From Proteles cristata cristata (lineage: Eukaryota; Chordata; Mammalia; Carnivora; Hyaenidae): DNA of 64,000 nucleotides. Where the stretch lies: the NCBI GenBank assembly GCA_017311185.1, contig JAESUZ010002551.1, positions 3,658,001 through 3,722,000 on the forward strand, read 5' to 3'. A program made the translations under genes and the position numbers. Numbering within the stretch: the stretch's first letter is position 1; every line of letters starts with the position of its first letter. This document shows positions 12,622 through 24,604 of this stretch, in pieces. The notes beneath the pieces were generated by a model. It saw only the letters and a program-made list of their open reading frames with translations, did no database searches and was not told the origin of the DNA.

Positions 12622-13258
12622 GAAACAAGCTGTCATGCCACATAAAGACAAGGAGAAACCTTACATGCACATTGCTAAGTGAAAGTGAACAGTCTATTCC
12701 ATTAGATGACATCCTGGAAAAGGTGAAATTATAAAGTTCAGGGGTTGTCAGGGGTTGGGGAAGCAGGGAGAGGTGAACAGGTGGAGCACAGGGAATGTTT
12801 GGGGGATTGCAAAACTATTCTGTATGATACTGAACTGCTGTATATGTGCCCCTGAGGCATTTTTAAAAACACTTCTTAAACTAGGTGACACAGTGAACCT
12901 TAATGTATGTACATTTAAAAATCAGTTAGGAGATCACAGCATCCATGAGGGAATGCAGAATGACAGAGAAGAATCTAACTGAGGGTGGTGTTAAGGTTTG
13001 TTTTTACTTTTTTTAAACTCATGTAAGTAATACAGGAAATTGGTGGAGACAATATTAAAGATTTTTTAAAAATTATACATATATACTATATCATAGTTGC
13101 TAAAGTTATTTCCCAGGGAAGTTTAGGTTGACAATTCTGGAGCCCTGTACTTCTTTCTGTATGGGAATTGAACAGTTAAATAAATGTATGGCAGATGGTG
13201 GGAGGCAGATTTCTCACTGTTGAAGTGGGAAGTTACAGATAAGAAAGAAGGAGGGCTA

Positions 13259-13517
13259 GGGGCCCCTGGGTGGCTCAGTCGGTTGGTTAAGCGGTTAAGT
13301 GTTGGACTTTGGCTCAGGGCTTGATCTCACTGTTCATGGGTTCAAGCCCTGCATCGGGCTTTGTGCTGACAGCTAGCTCAGAGCCTGGAGCCTTCAGATT
13401 CTGTGTCTCCCACTCTCTCTGACCCTCCTCTGCTCATGCTGTCTCTCTCTCTGTCTCTCCTCTCTCTCCCTCCCTTTCTCTCTCAGAAATAAATAAAAAC
13501 ATTTAAAAATTTTAAAA
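13259..13517 (+). mobile_element. Felid SINE with internal duplications
   Basis: Complete copy from GGGGCCCCTGGGTGGCTCAG to the A-rich tail, with a short imperfect TSD (GAAGGAGGG type) around 13247-13255 and after 13518. The head is expanded (CAGTCGGTTGGTTAAGCGGTTAAG) and the CT block is extended, so it is longer than usual. Confidence 0.95.
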
Positions 13518-14574
13518 AAAGGAGGGAAGCTAAAATGAACATGGTGCTAATGGATTAGAGTAGAGACTTTGGTGTGACTTCATGGTTAGCTCACTATGGA
13601 TACAGATGCATATATATGAACATATTTTTAGATGTGTGATATAATTTCCTAGCTCTGTCCTCTGAAACAACTTAGTAGCAGGGACCTTCTCTTAGTAAAG
13701 AGCATATTCAGCACCAAAATCTTGGTTTCTAATATCATTCTCCAGCAAAAGAAACTAGAGCTCATTGAGGAAATAAATACCTGATTCTAGGTCTAGGGCT
13801 GGGACTGCTATAGTCCCAAGCCTGGAGCATTTTGTATTGCTCAAAAGTAAGGAAGTTCTCAATGAACAAGACAATGGGATGTGTCAAAGGGATATAGGCG
13901 GCAAGTAGAAAATCTCCCAGTGGCTAGAGCTGAAGTAATTTGAGCAATAAAATAACCTATATTGGATTATAATAAAATTTATCAAATGAATATCTAGAAT
14001 CTGTATGGATATAAATGATTGAAAAAGTAAATAAATGGGGAGAATAGACATATTTTCTGTGCTGAAGAAATCGAAATAATTTTTGTAGACATTTTCCTGT
14101 CAAAACGATAGATCATAATTTCCTGCTCCTTATGTGTGGGCTGCATATAGCAGTTTCATTCCAAAGAGTGGGGTATTTGAAGGGCAGAGGGTAGAGAGAG
14201 CACAGTGGTGACACCTGACAGACTCTTCTTCAGCTGGGTGATTAAGCTTAATGTCATAGTGATGTGTCATGTGGAAAGAATGGACCCTTAATACGATGTG
14301 CTGAGATGGCACTATTTCTGTGGTCTTTTCCCCCCACATCCACTACTCTGGTCTAACCATGAGAAAAACATCTGAAGAAATCCAAATAAAATATGGAGTT
14401 TAGTTCAAAATAATTATCAAGATTGACTTCTTAGATGTGTCTAACACTTATCCTTATGTAAGATGCGAATAATATGGGAAAATGGGTGTGGGGTAGATGG
14501 GAACGCTATACTACCTTTGCAACTTTTCTCTAAGTGTTAACTATTCTAAAATAAAAAGTGTGTTAATATTGCAC

Positions 14575-14765
14575 AGAGAAATCAAAGAAATATTGAAACC
14601 ATAATTCAGGATAGTGATTACCTGAGGAATGAAGCACCTAGGGGACTTCACAAAGATTGGTAATATTTTGTGGGTGATATGTTGTTTTTATTATTTTTGA
14701 TATTCATGTATAGGTCACATAACCTTTTATATGTGTATTTTATAACTTTAAAAAAGTAACAACTA
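14575..14765 (+). mobile_element. Ancient L1M 3' UTR (downstream half)
   Basis: AGTGATTACCTGAGGAATG, GGGGACTTCACAAAGATTGGTAATATTTTG and TTGATATTCATGTATAGG match an old L1 3' UTR ending near ACTTTAAAAAAGTAAC. It probably belongs to the element broken at 11990. Confidence 0.5.
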
Positions 14766-15264
14766 TCAGAAGAGAAATGGCATGGAGATTGAAGAAATTT
14801 TATGGTGTAGGCTAATCACAGAGGTTTTTCTGGGAGGCAATATTTACTCAGTTGGCCAGTACATTTAACTGGAATGCTATAGCTGTAATCAATTTGGATT
14901 TGAAGGTGGGGTGTGAAACTGCAATTATGTGTTTTGCCCAGTACTCTTCTAAGAGGAAAAGTTAGGAAGGTCACCCTTCAGATGTGAGAAATTTGTTTGG
15001 CAGGGCATTTAAAAGAGTATGCTCTGAGAATTATGCATATTAATTCTCTTCATAAAAAACAAATAATGCTTACAGAGTTTATAATAGCTACATTTTATTT
15101 ATGCCTATTATCAGCTCAATCACAAGTTGACTGCCTTCCAACTCTTGTCAAGGGATAAACATAGAGAATTGATAATCAAGAGAGATGTTCAATACATTGT
15201 TATTGCTGTTGTTAGTAATGATATTATTATTACTCTTATATTCAGCCAGTCATTATACATACAT
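14766..15264. other. Unassigned DNA
   Basis: No recognisable repeat, gene or RNA. Confidence 0.4.
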
Positions 15265-15755
15265 TGTGGTAGGCTGGTTCATGCCCCCTTTAAGATTTTC
15301 CCTGCATTAATTCTCAGAATCTGTGAATATATTGCCTTCTATGGCATGAGAGATTTTTCCAGATGAGATGTACTTCAGGATCTTAAAGTGGGGATATCAT
15401 CCTGGATTGTATAGGTGGACCAAATGTAATGACCTGAGTCCTCATAAGAGAGATGTAAAAGGAGACCCAGTTAGAAAAATGCAGTGACAGTAGAATCAGA
15501 GGTTAATGTTGTGCTTTGAAGATTGAGGAAAGGTTCATGAATGCAGGAATACAGGCAGCTTCTGAAAGCTGGCAAGGTAACTTATCAAGGTAAATGATTC
15601 TCTCCTAAAGCTTCCAGAAGGAACACAACTCTGCCAACACTGATTTGGAGCTTCTGATACAGAGAAGTTTAAGGGAACATATTTGTGCCATTTTACATCA
15701 ATAAGTTTCTGTTAATTTGTTACAAAGGACAGTAGGGAACTAATACATTATGTCA
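15265..15755 (+). mobile_element. MaLR-type LTR (MLT1-like)
   Basis: Solo-LTR-like sequence with the MaLR order: CTTAAAGTGGGGATATCATCCTGGATTGTATAGGTGGACC, AATGTAATGACCTGAGTCCTCATAAGAG, GCAGGAATACAGGCAGCTTC, CTTCCAGAAGGAACACAACTCTGCC. The 3' end TTTCTGTTAATTTGTTACAAAGGACAGTAGGGAACTAATACA is typical. No internal coding region is present; it is an old non-coding endogenous-retrovirus-class relic. Confidence 0.75.
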
Positions 15756-15789
15756 TGAAACCCTGCCAGAACTCCATAGGTTTTTAATC

Positions 15790-16325
15790 CATTTTTATCT
15801 ATTATTGATTGATTGATATTGAGGTATAATTGACATATATTAGTTTCACCTGTTTCATGTAATGATTTGACCTTGTATATATTGCAAAATTATCATCACA
15901 ATAAATCTAGTCACCACCTATCACCATAAAAAGTTACCAAAAAGGTTTTTTTTTCTTGGTCTGAGAACTTAAAGATCCACTTTCCTGTCAACCTTCAAAT
16001 ATACACAGTACCATTGACTGTAGTCATCATATTGCATACCACATCCCCATGACCTATTCTTTCACAACTAGAAGTAGTGTGCCTCCTGACCGCCTCCACC
16101 ACTGCTCTTCCGCCTGCTCTGGCAACCACCACTCTGTTCTCTGTATCCACAAGTTTAGTGTTTTGTTGTGTTTCTTGTTTTGTTTTGTTGGATTCTGCAT
16201 AAAGTGAGATTACACGGTATTTGTCTTTCTCTGACTTACTTCACTTAGCATAATACCCTCAAGTTCCAGCCATGTACTTGGGAATGGCAAGATTTAATTA
16301 TTTTTTGTGTCTGAGTACTAATCTG
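15790..16325 (-). mobile_element. L1 3' end, L1MA-like, antisense
   Basis: Reverse-complement L1 3' UTR: GATATTGAGGTATAATTGACATATATTAG, AGTCACCACCTATCACCAT, GAGAACTTAAAGATCCACTT. It then continues into the ORF2 end (TTACTTCACTTAGCATAATACCCTCAAGTTCCAGCCATG). It stops where the (TG)n/(TA)n tract begins. Confidence 0.82.
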
Positions 16326-16480
16326 GTGTGTGTGTGTGTATATATATATATTTATACACATATGTATATTATATAAACATTTAATATATATGTCTAAATG
16401 TATATGACTATATATTATATGTATTTTATATATGTATAAACATATGCATGTATAAGTATAATAAATATAATCAGTGCATA
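16326..16480. repeat. (TG)n/(TA)n microsatellite and AT-rich tract
   Basis: (TG)7-8 followed by (TA)6, then about 130 bp of TATA/TATG-rich sequence. It starts at the L1 ORF2 position where other copies in this window also carry (TG)n. Confidence 0.9.
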
Positions 16481-16489
16481 AAATAATAT

Positions 16490-17950
16490 AATACAATTTA
16501 ATGATTCAATAATTCTATACATGTCTCATTGCTCATCAAAGTAAATATACACTTAATCCTCTTAATCTGCTTCATGCCTCCCCCCTTCACCTCCCTTTAA
16601 CTACTTCCAGCAACTACCAGTTAGATCTCTACCAGTTAGATCTCTATATTTAAGAGTCTTTTTTTGTCTTTTTGTTATTTCATTTGTTTCTTAAATACTA
16701 CATATGAATGAAATTATATAGTATTTGTCTTTCCTGACTGTCTTATTTAACTTGGCATAATACTCTCTAGATCTACCCATGTTGTTGCAAGTGGCAAGAT
16801 TTCATTCTTTTTTTATAGCTGAGTAATATTTCTGTATGTCTGTGTGTGTGTGTGTGCATGTGTGTATGTTTAGCTGTCTGTCTCACATCTTCTTTATTCA
16901 TCCACTTGAGGACACTTAGGTTGTTTCCATGTCTATTATAAATAATGCTGAAGTGAATATGGAGATGCATATATCTTTTCAAATTAGTATTTTCACTTTT
17001 TAAAATAAATTATCCTAAGTGGAATTGCTAATCATATGTTAATTCTATTTTTAATTTTTTGAGAAATCTTCATACTGTTTTCCACAGTGCCTGCATCAAT
17101 TTACATTTCACAAAGTGCACAGGATTCCTTTTCTCTGTATCCTTGCCAACATTTGTTGTCTCTTGTCTTTTTGATAATGGCCATTCTGACAGATGTAAGG
17201 TGATTCTGTAGTTTTGATTTGCATTTCCCTAATAATTACTGATGTTGAGCATCTTTTCATGTACCTGTTGGCTACCTATATGTCTTCTTTGGAAAAATGT
17301 CTATTCAGATTCTCTGCCTATTTTTTAATCAGATTATTTTTATTATTGATTCGTATGAATTCTTTGTATATTTTGGATATTAACCCTTTATTACATATAT
17401 AGTTTACAAATATCTTAGACCATTGAGTAAGTTTCTTTTTCATTTGTCATAAGTTAATTGACCGTGTAAGTGTGGGTTTATATCTGGGCTCTCTATTCTG
17501 TTCCATTCATCTATGTATCTGTTTTTATGCCAATACCATACTGTTTTGATTAGTATACCTTTGTAATGTAGTTTAAAATCAGGAAGTGTGATGCCTCTAA
17601 GTTTGTTCTTTCTCAAGACTGGCTTGGCTATTAGGGATCTTTTGTGGTTCCATACAAATTTTAAGATTGTTTGTTCCATTTCTGTGAAAAATGCCATTGG
17701 GATTTTGATGGAGATTGCATTGCATTTCTAGATGGCTTTGAGTAGTATGGACATTATTAACAATATTAATACTTCCTCTCCATTAGCATGGAATATATTT
17801 CCATTTATCTGTGTCTTCTCCAATTTCTGATATCAGTGTTTTATATCTTTCAGTGTACAGAAAAAGAAATTAATTTTAAAAAATCCTATTTGTAATTGCA
17901 TGAAAAAGAATAAAGTACCTAGTGAAAAATTTAACCAGCAAGGCAAAATA
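16490..17950 (-). mobile_element. Carnivore L1, ORF2 C-terminal half and 3' UTR, with inverted 5' end
   Basis: Antisense L1 from the 3' UTR (near 16500) through ORF2. The 17440-17697 segment still translates on the minus strand to recognisable ORF2p ([19 protein letters not shown] motifs). At about 17856-17861 the orientation flips, and 17861-17950 is sense L1 (AATCCTATTTGTAATTGCATG, AATTTAACCAGCAAGGC). That segment is the part of ORF2 lying just upstream of where the antisense part stops. A 15-bp tandem duplication (ACCAGTTAGATCTCT x2) lies at 16616-16645. Confidence 0.88.
16841..16858. repeat. (TG)n microsatellite inside L1
   Basis: About nine TG units next to GAGTAATATTTCTGTATGTC, the same ORF2 site as the arrays at 16326, 40459 and 54046. 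Confidence 0.9.
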
Positions 17951-17974
17951 ATTCTTTAAATTGGGACTCAGGTT

Positions 17975-18100
17975 CCTCAATTGATAAGGAATGATATAGA
18001 GTCTTAGCACAATTAAGGAATGTACTCAGCACTGCTTAGTTAGTGAATGACACAGCTGAGATCTGATTACAGGTTTCTTCACCTCTAAAGACTAGATTCA
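17975..18100 (+). mobile_element. MIR fragment
   Basis: Equivalent to MIR 'aagtaacttgcccaaggtcacacagctagtaagtgg': here CAATTAAGGAATGTACTCAGCACTGCTTAGTTAGTGAATGACACAGCTGAGATCTGATTACAGG. Confidence 0.6.
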
Positions 18101-18119
18101 TTGGAGTCCACCACCTCTG

Positions 18120-18335
18120 GTGTAGCCAGTGGCCCTGGAGCTAAGCTGCCTCTGTTGGAATCCTGCCTTAATCACTTCCTAGGCAAAGCTGCTTAATAAA
18201 TCTTGGGAAGGAAACATACTCCTTTTAGCCCAGGATTCCTTATCCATAAAATGGGTAGAATAACAGTACTTAACCTACAGTTTTGTCATGGGAAGTAAAT
18301 GAAATTAGCAGTTTGGCAATACATTGCCAGGTCCA
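18120..18335 (+). mobile_element. MIR SINE
   Basis: Long MIR match in sense: GTAGCCAGTGGCCCTGGAGC, TTGGAATCCTGCCTTAATCACTTCC, GATTCCTTATCCATAAAATGGGTAGAATAACAGTACTTAACC, then CATGGGAAGTAAATGAAATTAGC. The order and spacing are those of MIR. Confidence 0.8.
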
Positions 18336-21300
18336 CCTAAACAGCCTGAAGGCCTTGCGAAAAACCAATTATGTTCAAAATTTTGAACTCAACTTTAATT
18401 GAACTTTTGAATTCAAATTTAATTTATTATCCAAACTCTGAAATCTGCCCCACCTCCTATATTGTTTCTACTTCTCACCGCTTCATCTTCCACCTTACAC
18501 TTTCTGCACCCTCTCTCCGTCACGCCCCAGCTGGAAACCTCGTGGTTCATGACTTTCCCTTCTGTTGTATACATATCCTGGAAATCTAATCATTCACATG
18601 TAAAATTCTTCACTTGCAATCAAAATATGGGCATCACACCTCCTTTATATTGTCACCTTTCTTCCCCACTCCCCTCCCCCACAATCTAGAAGCTTCTCCC
18701 TCCATTAATAAAAGTATCTCCAGTAATCTCCCTCTTCAGGCATTACTTTTCTTTAGACTTGTTTTTGTAAAACCTTACAGAAACTGATTCAGAGAGACTC
18801 ACTTTTCCTTCTAAATGCTAGATGTGGCTTCTAACTACCCATGATGTTGCTGCTAAAGTGAAGCCTAGGTGTTTGTTTACTTGTCTACTCTGTGCTTGTT
18901 TACATTGGTGTCACTGCTGATCCAGGTTTCAGCACAGGCCCCAGGAGCCCATGGGTTCCTGCTCCATGGTTGTGGTTCCCTTGGTTCACTCATTCTGCTC
19001 AGACATTGTTTCCCAGAAGTGTACATACAAGCCGAAGTGCTGAGTTCTGAACGCATGCAGTCTTAACCAGAGTCTTTCCCAGAAGCAACCAAACCCCAAC
19101 TCTTAAGTTTAGTTCTGACCCCAAGTCAGCAACTCAGATATATATCCCTGCAACCCAGCTTATGGTGAATTCCATTCTGGGGACCTTTTCTTTTCTTCAG
19201 ACACCAACATTGTCCACAGTAACATAGTTTCTGATATTTGAGCAGTGTGAGAGGAAGAGATCGACATTCTGTTCTTAAAACATTGGAAGTTTTGTTCCTG
19301 GAAAGTTTGGGTTCTTCATATATGGTATCTTAAATTTTTTCTCATACTTCTATGTACATCAAGAAATATTGGAAAGGAGCAGATAAAATAAATAAAGTAA
19401 CTGATCATAGTAGAATTTTTCAAGGACAGTGATTGCCTAGTTACCTTATATAACATGGACAATAAGAAAAATCTGCTTCCAGATTATATTCATATCCATA
19501 TGTGGACAAGACAATTGACATCATTTCCAGAACTGTGCCTCACTCGGCATTCTACCTTAATTTGTGTCTTGATTGCATAACTTAGATCTCTCTTTCTCAG
19601 ATGACTATCCCTACACCTCTTCAGTGTGAGCCTTCCTCCAACTCTATGTCCGAGTCACCTGAGACACTGCCTCAGCGTCTACGCACTTTTCTAGCCTCTC
19701 AACTCTCCTCTTTCCCATCTTCCCACTACTTTGACAGTTCTCTTCAAAACAAACAGAATGGATTATTGGCTCTTCCGCTTACATTTTTAAAAAAGTTTTC
19801 ATTACCAACAGGATCCATTTCATACACTTCAACAAGCTTCAATATAAAGTCATCTGGAAGTGAGCTCCAGGTTGCATTCCAGTGTGAATTCCCAGTACTA
19901 CCATCTTTACTTACCCAAATCTACTTCTGTGTACATAAAATCCTTTGGTCCAAAGTATGTGCATTCTAGTAAACATCTGTTGTTTTTAAAAAGAGAAACA
20001 AATGCAAGTCTTTACCTTCTACATTGCTAGGTTACATAGTTTATGTAATTTAATTAACATATGGCTTTCATATGCCTTCAGATTGAAACACTGAGTTTTA
20101 TGGGAAAAAAGTATTATGAATCTGGCTTCTCTCAAAATCCAAATTTCAGGAATAGCTGAATGAAACAATAGTCTTATTTTTCTAAGGCTTTCTTTAAAAT
20201 TGTAGGTTGGGAGTTCCAATTTCTTTTGAGATCACAGCAAGATATAGGTTTTAAAAATTGATTTGAGAGCAACAGGATTAGCACACTCACTTTACGTGTA
20301 AAGGGTTGAATTTCTTTTTTGATTTATGAGATGAAACATCAAGATTGTAAGTAAGCAAAGATGCATCCTGAATAGATTTATTATACTATAAAAGGTAGTT
20401 TAGGAAATAACCCAGAGTGTCTTCGCTGTGGATTCTTTATTCACCCACATAACAATATATGGAATTAAAAGAACTGGTTGTTATATTCTTTAGTGAGAAG
20501 GGAATTAATCCAAAGCAATTCATTAAAAATAAGTTAAAATAAAATATATCCTCAGAGTGAAGATCACATTAATTAATTGAGCTTTATCTCTCTTATGAAA
20601 TATTTATGTCCATCATAGACTGTAAATATCTCAGACAGAAAACTTTGTTTTCCTAAAAAATATAGGCTATTTAAATGTTAGTGACTTGAATAAGAAAAAT
20701 AAAGTCTTTCATGTTAAGATTAATGAATATGTAAATTTTTACTGCACATGAAAATGTATCATGTTGCTCCATGTTGAGGAGGCTTTGTTGGGACAATAAA
20801 TGGGAAAATATAGGTATTTATATTTTCATTGCCAACAGGAATAAGATCAGGAATTATTATTCTCAAGTAAAACATTCATACACCAAAATTGTATTTTAAC
20901 TTTAAGATTCTGGTCATTCCTTCTTTACCAGAATATTTAAGCAAACAACAAGTAAATAAAAAATTATCTAAGTACAAATTATAATTTATCCAGCTAGGCT
21001 GCCTTGCTTACCTTCTGATCATAGTATCTATGGACAGAAAATGGCCAAATAGCAAAGAGGTATTTAGAGCTATATAGAAGGAAAACCGGAAGCAAAGAAG
21101 CTGGCTGGGTAATTATATGCTGGATAAGCAAACCTGAACTCATGCTATGATACACCAGAATGCCAAATAAAAATGCAAATAAAAATGTGAAGAATATGTA
21201 GTGTTAATATTTCAATCTTATTTGAGAACTATGGCCAGAAAAATCAGTATAGTTATGAAAAACACTGTTGTATTTGGTCAGTTCAAATAGTACACCTGGG

Positions 21301-21379
21301 CAAAATATAACCAACAGTGAGGGCACTGTGGTTTTTATTTTATCAGACCATTTGCTTATATTTTGTGCCTCTGCTTTCG
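18336..21379. other. Unassigned DNA
   Basis: About 3 kb with no repeat that I can name. The 122-codon frame at 19601-19969 (+) is Ser/Leu/Pro-rich without a domain, and I do not call it. 20220-21340 is markedly AT-rich. Confidence 0.4.
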
Positions 21380-21610
21380 CCTTACCTGATTGCTTTGTCT
21401 AATTCTGCTCCTATATTGCTAAAATACTGGTCCTGACCACCCTTCTCCCCACCACATCCCAGCGAAGCATGCTTTGAATTTTCTAACTTAGCTCACTAGT
21501 GAGTATCTTGACAGATCATGTTGGAATTTTGAGCTCATTTTTATATTCCTCATGCCTTTCAAGACATTCAGACTTTCAAGAAATGTGTAAGCATTTGTTG
21601 AATGCAAGAC
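21380..21610 (+). mobile_element. Possible L2 fragment
   Basis: Loose similarity to the L2 3' region, ending in GTGTAAGCATTTGTTGAATGCAAG, which recalls the L2 end 'aaatatttgttgaatgaa'. Weak. Confidence 0.3.
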
Positions 21611-22489
21611 TAAATTAATATTCTTAGAGTTAAACAAGTAGAGAAAATCTGTGCTTTTAGCGGCATTCCAAGATGGAAATGAAGAAGCTTATTAGGCATA
21701 GAAAAAAAAGGGTTTCACTCCCTGTATCACACCCTCTGAGCAGGCTGGATACTCTCTGGTGGCAGCAGGAAGCAGGGAGAGTGACAGATTGGCCACAATC
21801 ACTAGCAACATAAACCGGCAGACAGAAACTAGACAGAAACTAGAATGAGCCTTGCTGTCTCTCAGCCCAGGGGTTTCTTGACACAGGTGTCTGGACAAGG
21901 ACAGTGTCACTGATGTGGATCTATGAGCGCCTGGCTTATTCACCGTAGTCATCACCATGTCATGGGAGAAATGACATACCAAGTAGGGCAGAAACTCAAG
22001 GCTCCATGTGGACTGCCCCGCAGAATTCTAATTATTGATCTTTCCAGAAGTTCTTCCCAAATCCTACTCTGTATTCCCCATTCTGGCAAACAAATACCTC
22101 TGAAAAATATATAATGTTATGGGCTCGGTTCCATCGTTTCATGAACAAAACACAAAAATAAATATACTAGTAAGTAACAGCTGCAATCACATAGCACCTC
22201 TTACCCGGCATATTCTTACACATATTAGCTTAAGAAAGTATTTCAATTCTCTTTTTAGTCCTACTTGTCACTTGTTCCCATATGTTGGTTTCATCCTCAA
22301 AATTTAATACTTTCTATAATTTGATGATTTTGTAATAATCTACAAAGAATTAACATATCCTATAAGAGATGTCTACTACATATTTAGTGTATAGTATACA
22401 GAACTGTTTATTTTGTCTGAGATTTCTAGTAAGAATATATTTTATATTTCAAATGATATATATTCCTACCTTCATATATAATATGAATA
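21611..22489. other. Unassigned DNA
   Basis: No gene or clear repeat. A 12-bp tandem duplication (AGACAGAAACT units) lies near 21819-21843. About 22190-22260 is faintly MIR-like but too weak to call. Confidence 0.4.
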
Positions 22490-22552
22490 CTTTCATATAT
22501 ATACATACATATATACACACATGTATACACACACACATATATATACAGTGTA
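22490..22552. repeat. TA/CA microsatellite
   Basis: Mixed (TA)n, (CATA)n and (CA)n alternating purine-pyrimidine tract: TATATATACATACATATAT, then CACACATG and (AC)4 blocks. Confidence 0.9.
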
Positions 22553-23799
22553 ATTGAAATGGCTTTCAAGTAACATTTAACTTATATAAAATAAAATAAA
22601 CCCAAAGTTAATATAAAATTGCTTCATTATCATTTAACTACAATCTAGAAAATATACCTATTTAAATAATTAAAAATCCTTGTTATGAGTCACTGAATTG
22701 ATTTTGTGACCATTTATAGGTGATGGATTGAAGTTTACAAAACCAGTGCATTAAAATGGAAATAGTGCGCCTTGATACTCACTTTTTATGAAATCAGTTA
22801 AAAGCACTTATTTCTCCCCTTTTACACTATGTTTATTCAATAATAGGCAAATTGGAAAGAATTAAATGATAGTGGACCTATTTATTATGTTAATTGTGTT
22901 TTGTGTTTTAGCGAAGACTTCGTTCAGTGGATAGCCATGTATTCAGTAAAAAAAATAGTATGTGTGTTAAACATTCTCAAAATTAATTTTATTATGAAAC
23001 CGCTCATGTTTGTTAAGTTTGGTTGATTTTATACATATGTTTCAATTGTTACAACTTGATTTTACATAATAGACATAATCTTAGTTATCACTTTTTCAGT
23101 CTGAAACTAAGTTCACTAAGATCTACAGATAAAAATTCTTCTCCATCAAGATATTTGATAATTTTTCTGCATATTTGTATGTACTGGCTAGTAAAGACTC
23201 ATACCCCTACTTAGGAAATAATATAACTAATGTGTACATCTACCTGAAGAATAAGAGATATTTTTATCTTACCAGTAAATAACTGAAAAAATATTTTTAA
23301 AAACAAAGGTGAAAGGAGAGAAACCTGGACCACCATGTATCATCTGCAAGAGGACATGAAATGCAGAGATTAATAACAGGTAGAAGGAGTGGAGAGAAAA
23401 GAAATCAGAAGTCTCTGGTTCCATGGACCATTCTAGAATTCTCTGCTCTCTGAGAGGTTTGCTGTTAGTACTCGAGCCAGTTAACCCAATCCAAAGGCAT
23501 TTGGCTGCTTTGCAGACTGAAACCTGGATTGTTTCACTCAAGTTCTTTCTTATCTATAAGAAGAAAGGGAAAAGTAAAAGGGATTTCGAATAGGGAAGAA
23601 AAAGACCATGGGAAGCAAGGAATGAAATAGGAAAAAGAGGAAAGAAAGATGGTGAATGTTGAGACACAGAAAGCAGAACACAAACAAGTACATATGACTT
23701 AGAATTTCAAAGCAATTACAGTATCTGAGCAAACTCTCCACATCATACATAGAATTCTAAAAGCTCTTGTGCAAAATTGACTCCCCAGGGGTACAGAGG
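22553..23799. other. Unassigned AT-rich DNA
   Basis: No recognisable element or gene. Confidence 0.4.
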
Positions 23800-23910
23800 A
23801 AACTTTCCTGGAATTAGTGATAGCCCTGGAACTGGTTCTAGCTGTGTAATCTCAAGTAAGTTAACCAGTTCTGAATTATAGTGGGCTCATTCAAAGGGAG
23901 GTTAAAAATA
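23800..23910 (+). mobile_element. MIR-like fragment
   Basis: CTGGTTCTAGCTGTGTAATCTCAAGTAAGTTAACC parallels MIR 'ctagctgtgtgaccttgggcaagttacttaacc'. It is followed by a decayed 'tcagtttcctcatctgtaaaatggg' region. Confidence 0.6.
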
Positions 23911-24590
23911 CTCAGCTTGTGCTTTTGATCGAAATTCTATGCAGATAATATATCAGTAGGCATGTCAAGCCCTCATAAATGTAGTCCTTCCATCTCTTGG
24001 GGAAGTGTTATTAAATCTTTTGGCATATTGGAGTGGACTTATAAATTACCATTTTTATAGTCTGATAATAGAACTCACTCAAGTATATATGGCTGATGGA
24101 ATGTTCTAGTTATATGTTTCTTAGATAACATGGGTAGCAGCAGTGGTCTCAATAATGTGCTCAACCTTGACTATTTATTTTACCCCAACAGAGCATCGTT
24201 TTGCGAGTGAATTAGAATTCCATTAACATTCAAAATTAAATAAGAGCAAGCAGAGTAGTTTTCCTCTTAATTATTACTGGTTAACATTTTAACTCTTCCT
24301 CTACTGAGCTGCAAAGATGTATTGCTGGTATGATGCCTGGAGTGAAATTTGCTATCAGACAATCTGCTACCAGGCAATAATATAATTTTATAAAGTTTTG
24401 CAAAGTGTAAAATAGCAGCCTTAAAACTGAAGATTCTGAACTTCTGCCTGTAGGACTATACAGAGGCATGATACTTTTGTTCAGCTTAATACTACATAAC
24501 TATGAGGACATGTATACACAGAAGACAGTGATATCTGGGATCGGCAGGAGAAGAATAAAAAGAGACGCTGAAAAAGTTACCTTCCTTCAT
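23911..24590. other. Unassigned DNA
   Basis: No gene or nameable repeat before the L1 insertion site at 24604. Confidence 0.4.
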
Positions 24591-24604
24591 AGAATTTTGT
24601 CTTT

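Larger units (their letters stand above)
12060..14570 (+). mobile_element. Ancient L1ME-type LINE, ORF2 end plus long 3' UTR
   Basis: Sense L1. ORF2 C-terminal region: GAAGATGCGGAGCAACATG, TGACCCAGCTGTCATGCTCC, GTTTTATTTATAATTGCTTC, then AACTGTGGTTCATCCATG. The 3' UTR includes TGTCAGGGGTTGGGG, ACACAGTGAACCTTAATGTA, TCTCCCAGTGGCTAGAGCTGAAG, TATGTGTGGGCTGCATATAG, CTAACCATGAGAAAAACATC and ATGGGAACGCTATACTACC, and ends with TTCTAAAATAAAAAGTG. All reading frames are destroyed. It is interrupted by SINEs at 12435 and 13259. Confidence 0.8.

Noticed and set aside
16340..16480. Replication origin or matrix attachment region from the AT-rich tract
   Set aside because: AT-richness alone is not evidence; it is better explained as microsatellite expansion at the L1 site.
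19601..19969. 122-codon open frame (+)
   Set aside because: Ser/Pro/Leu-rich with no recognisable domain; no exon boundaries I could defend.
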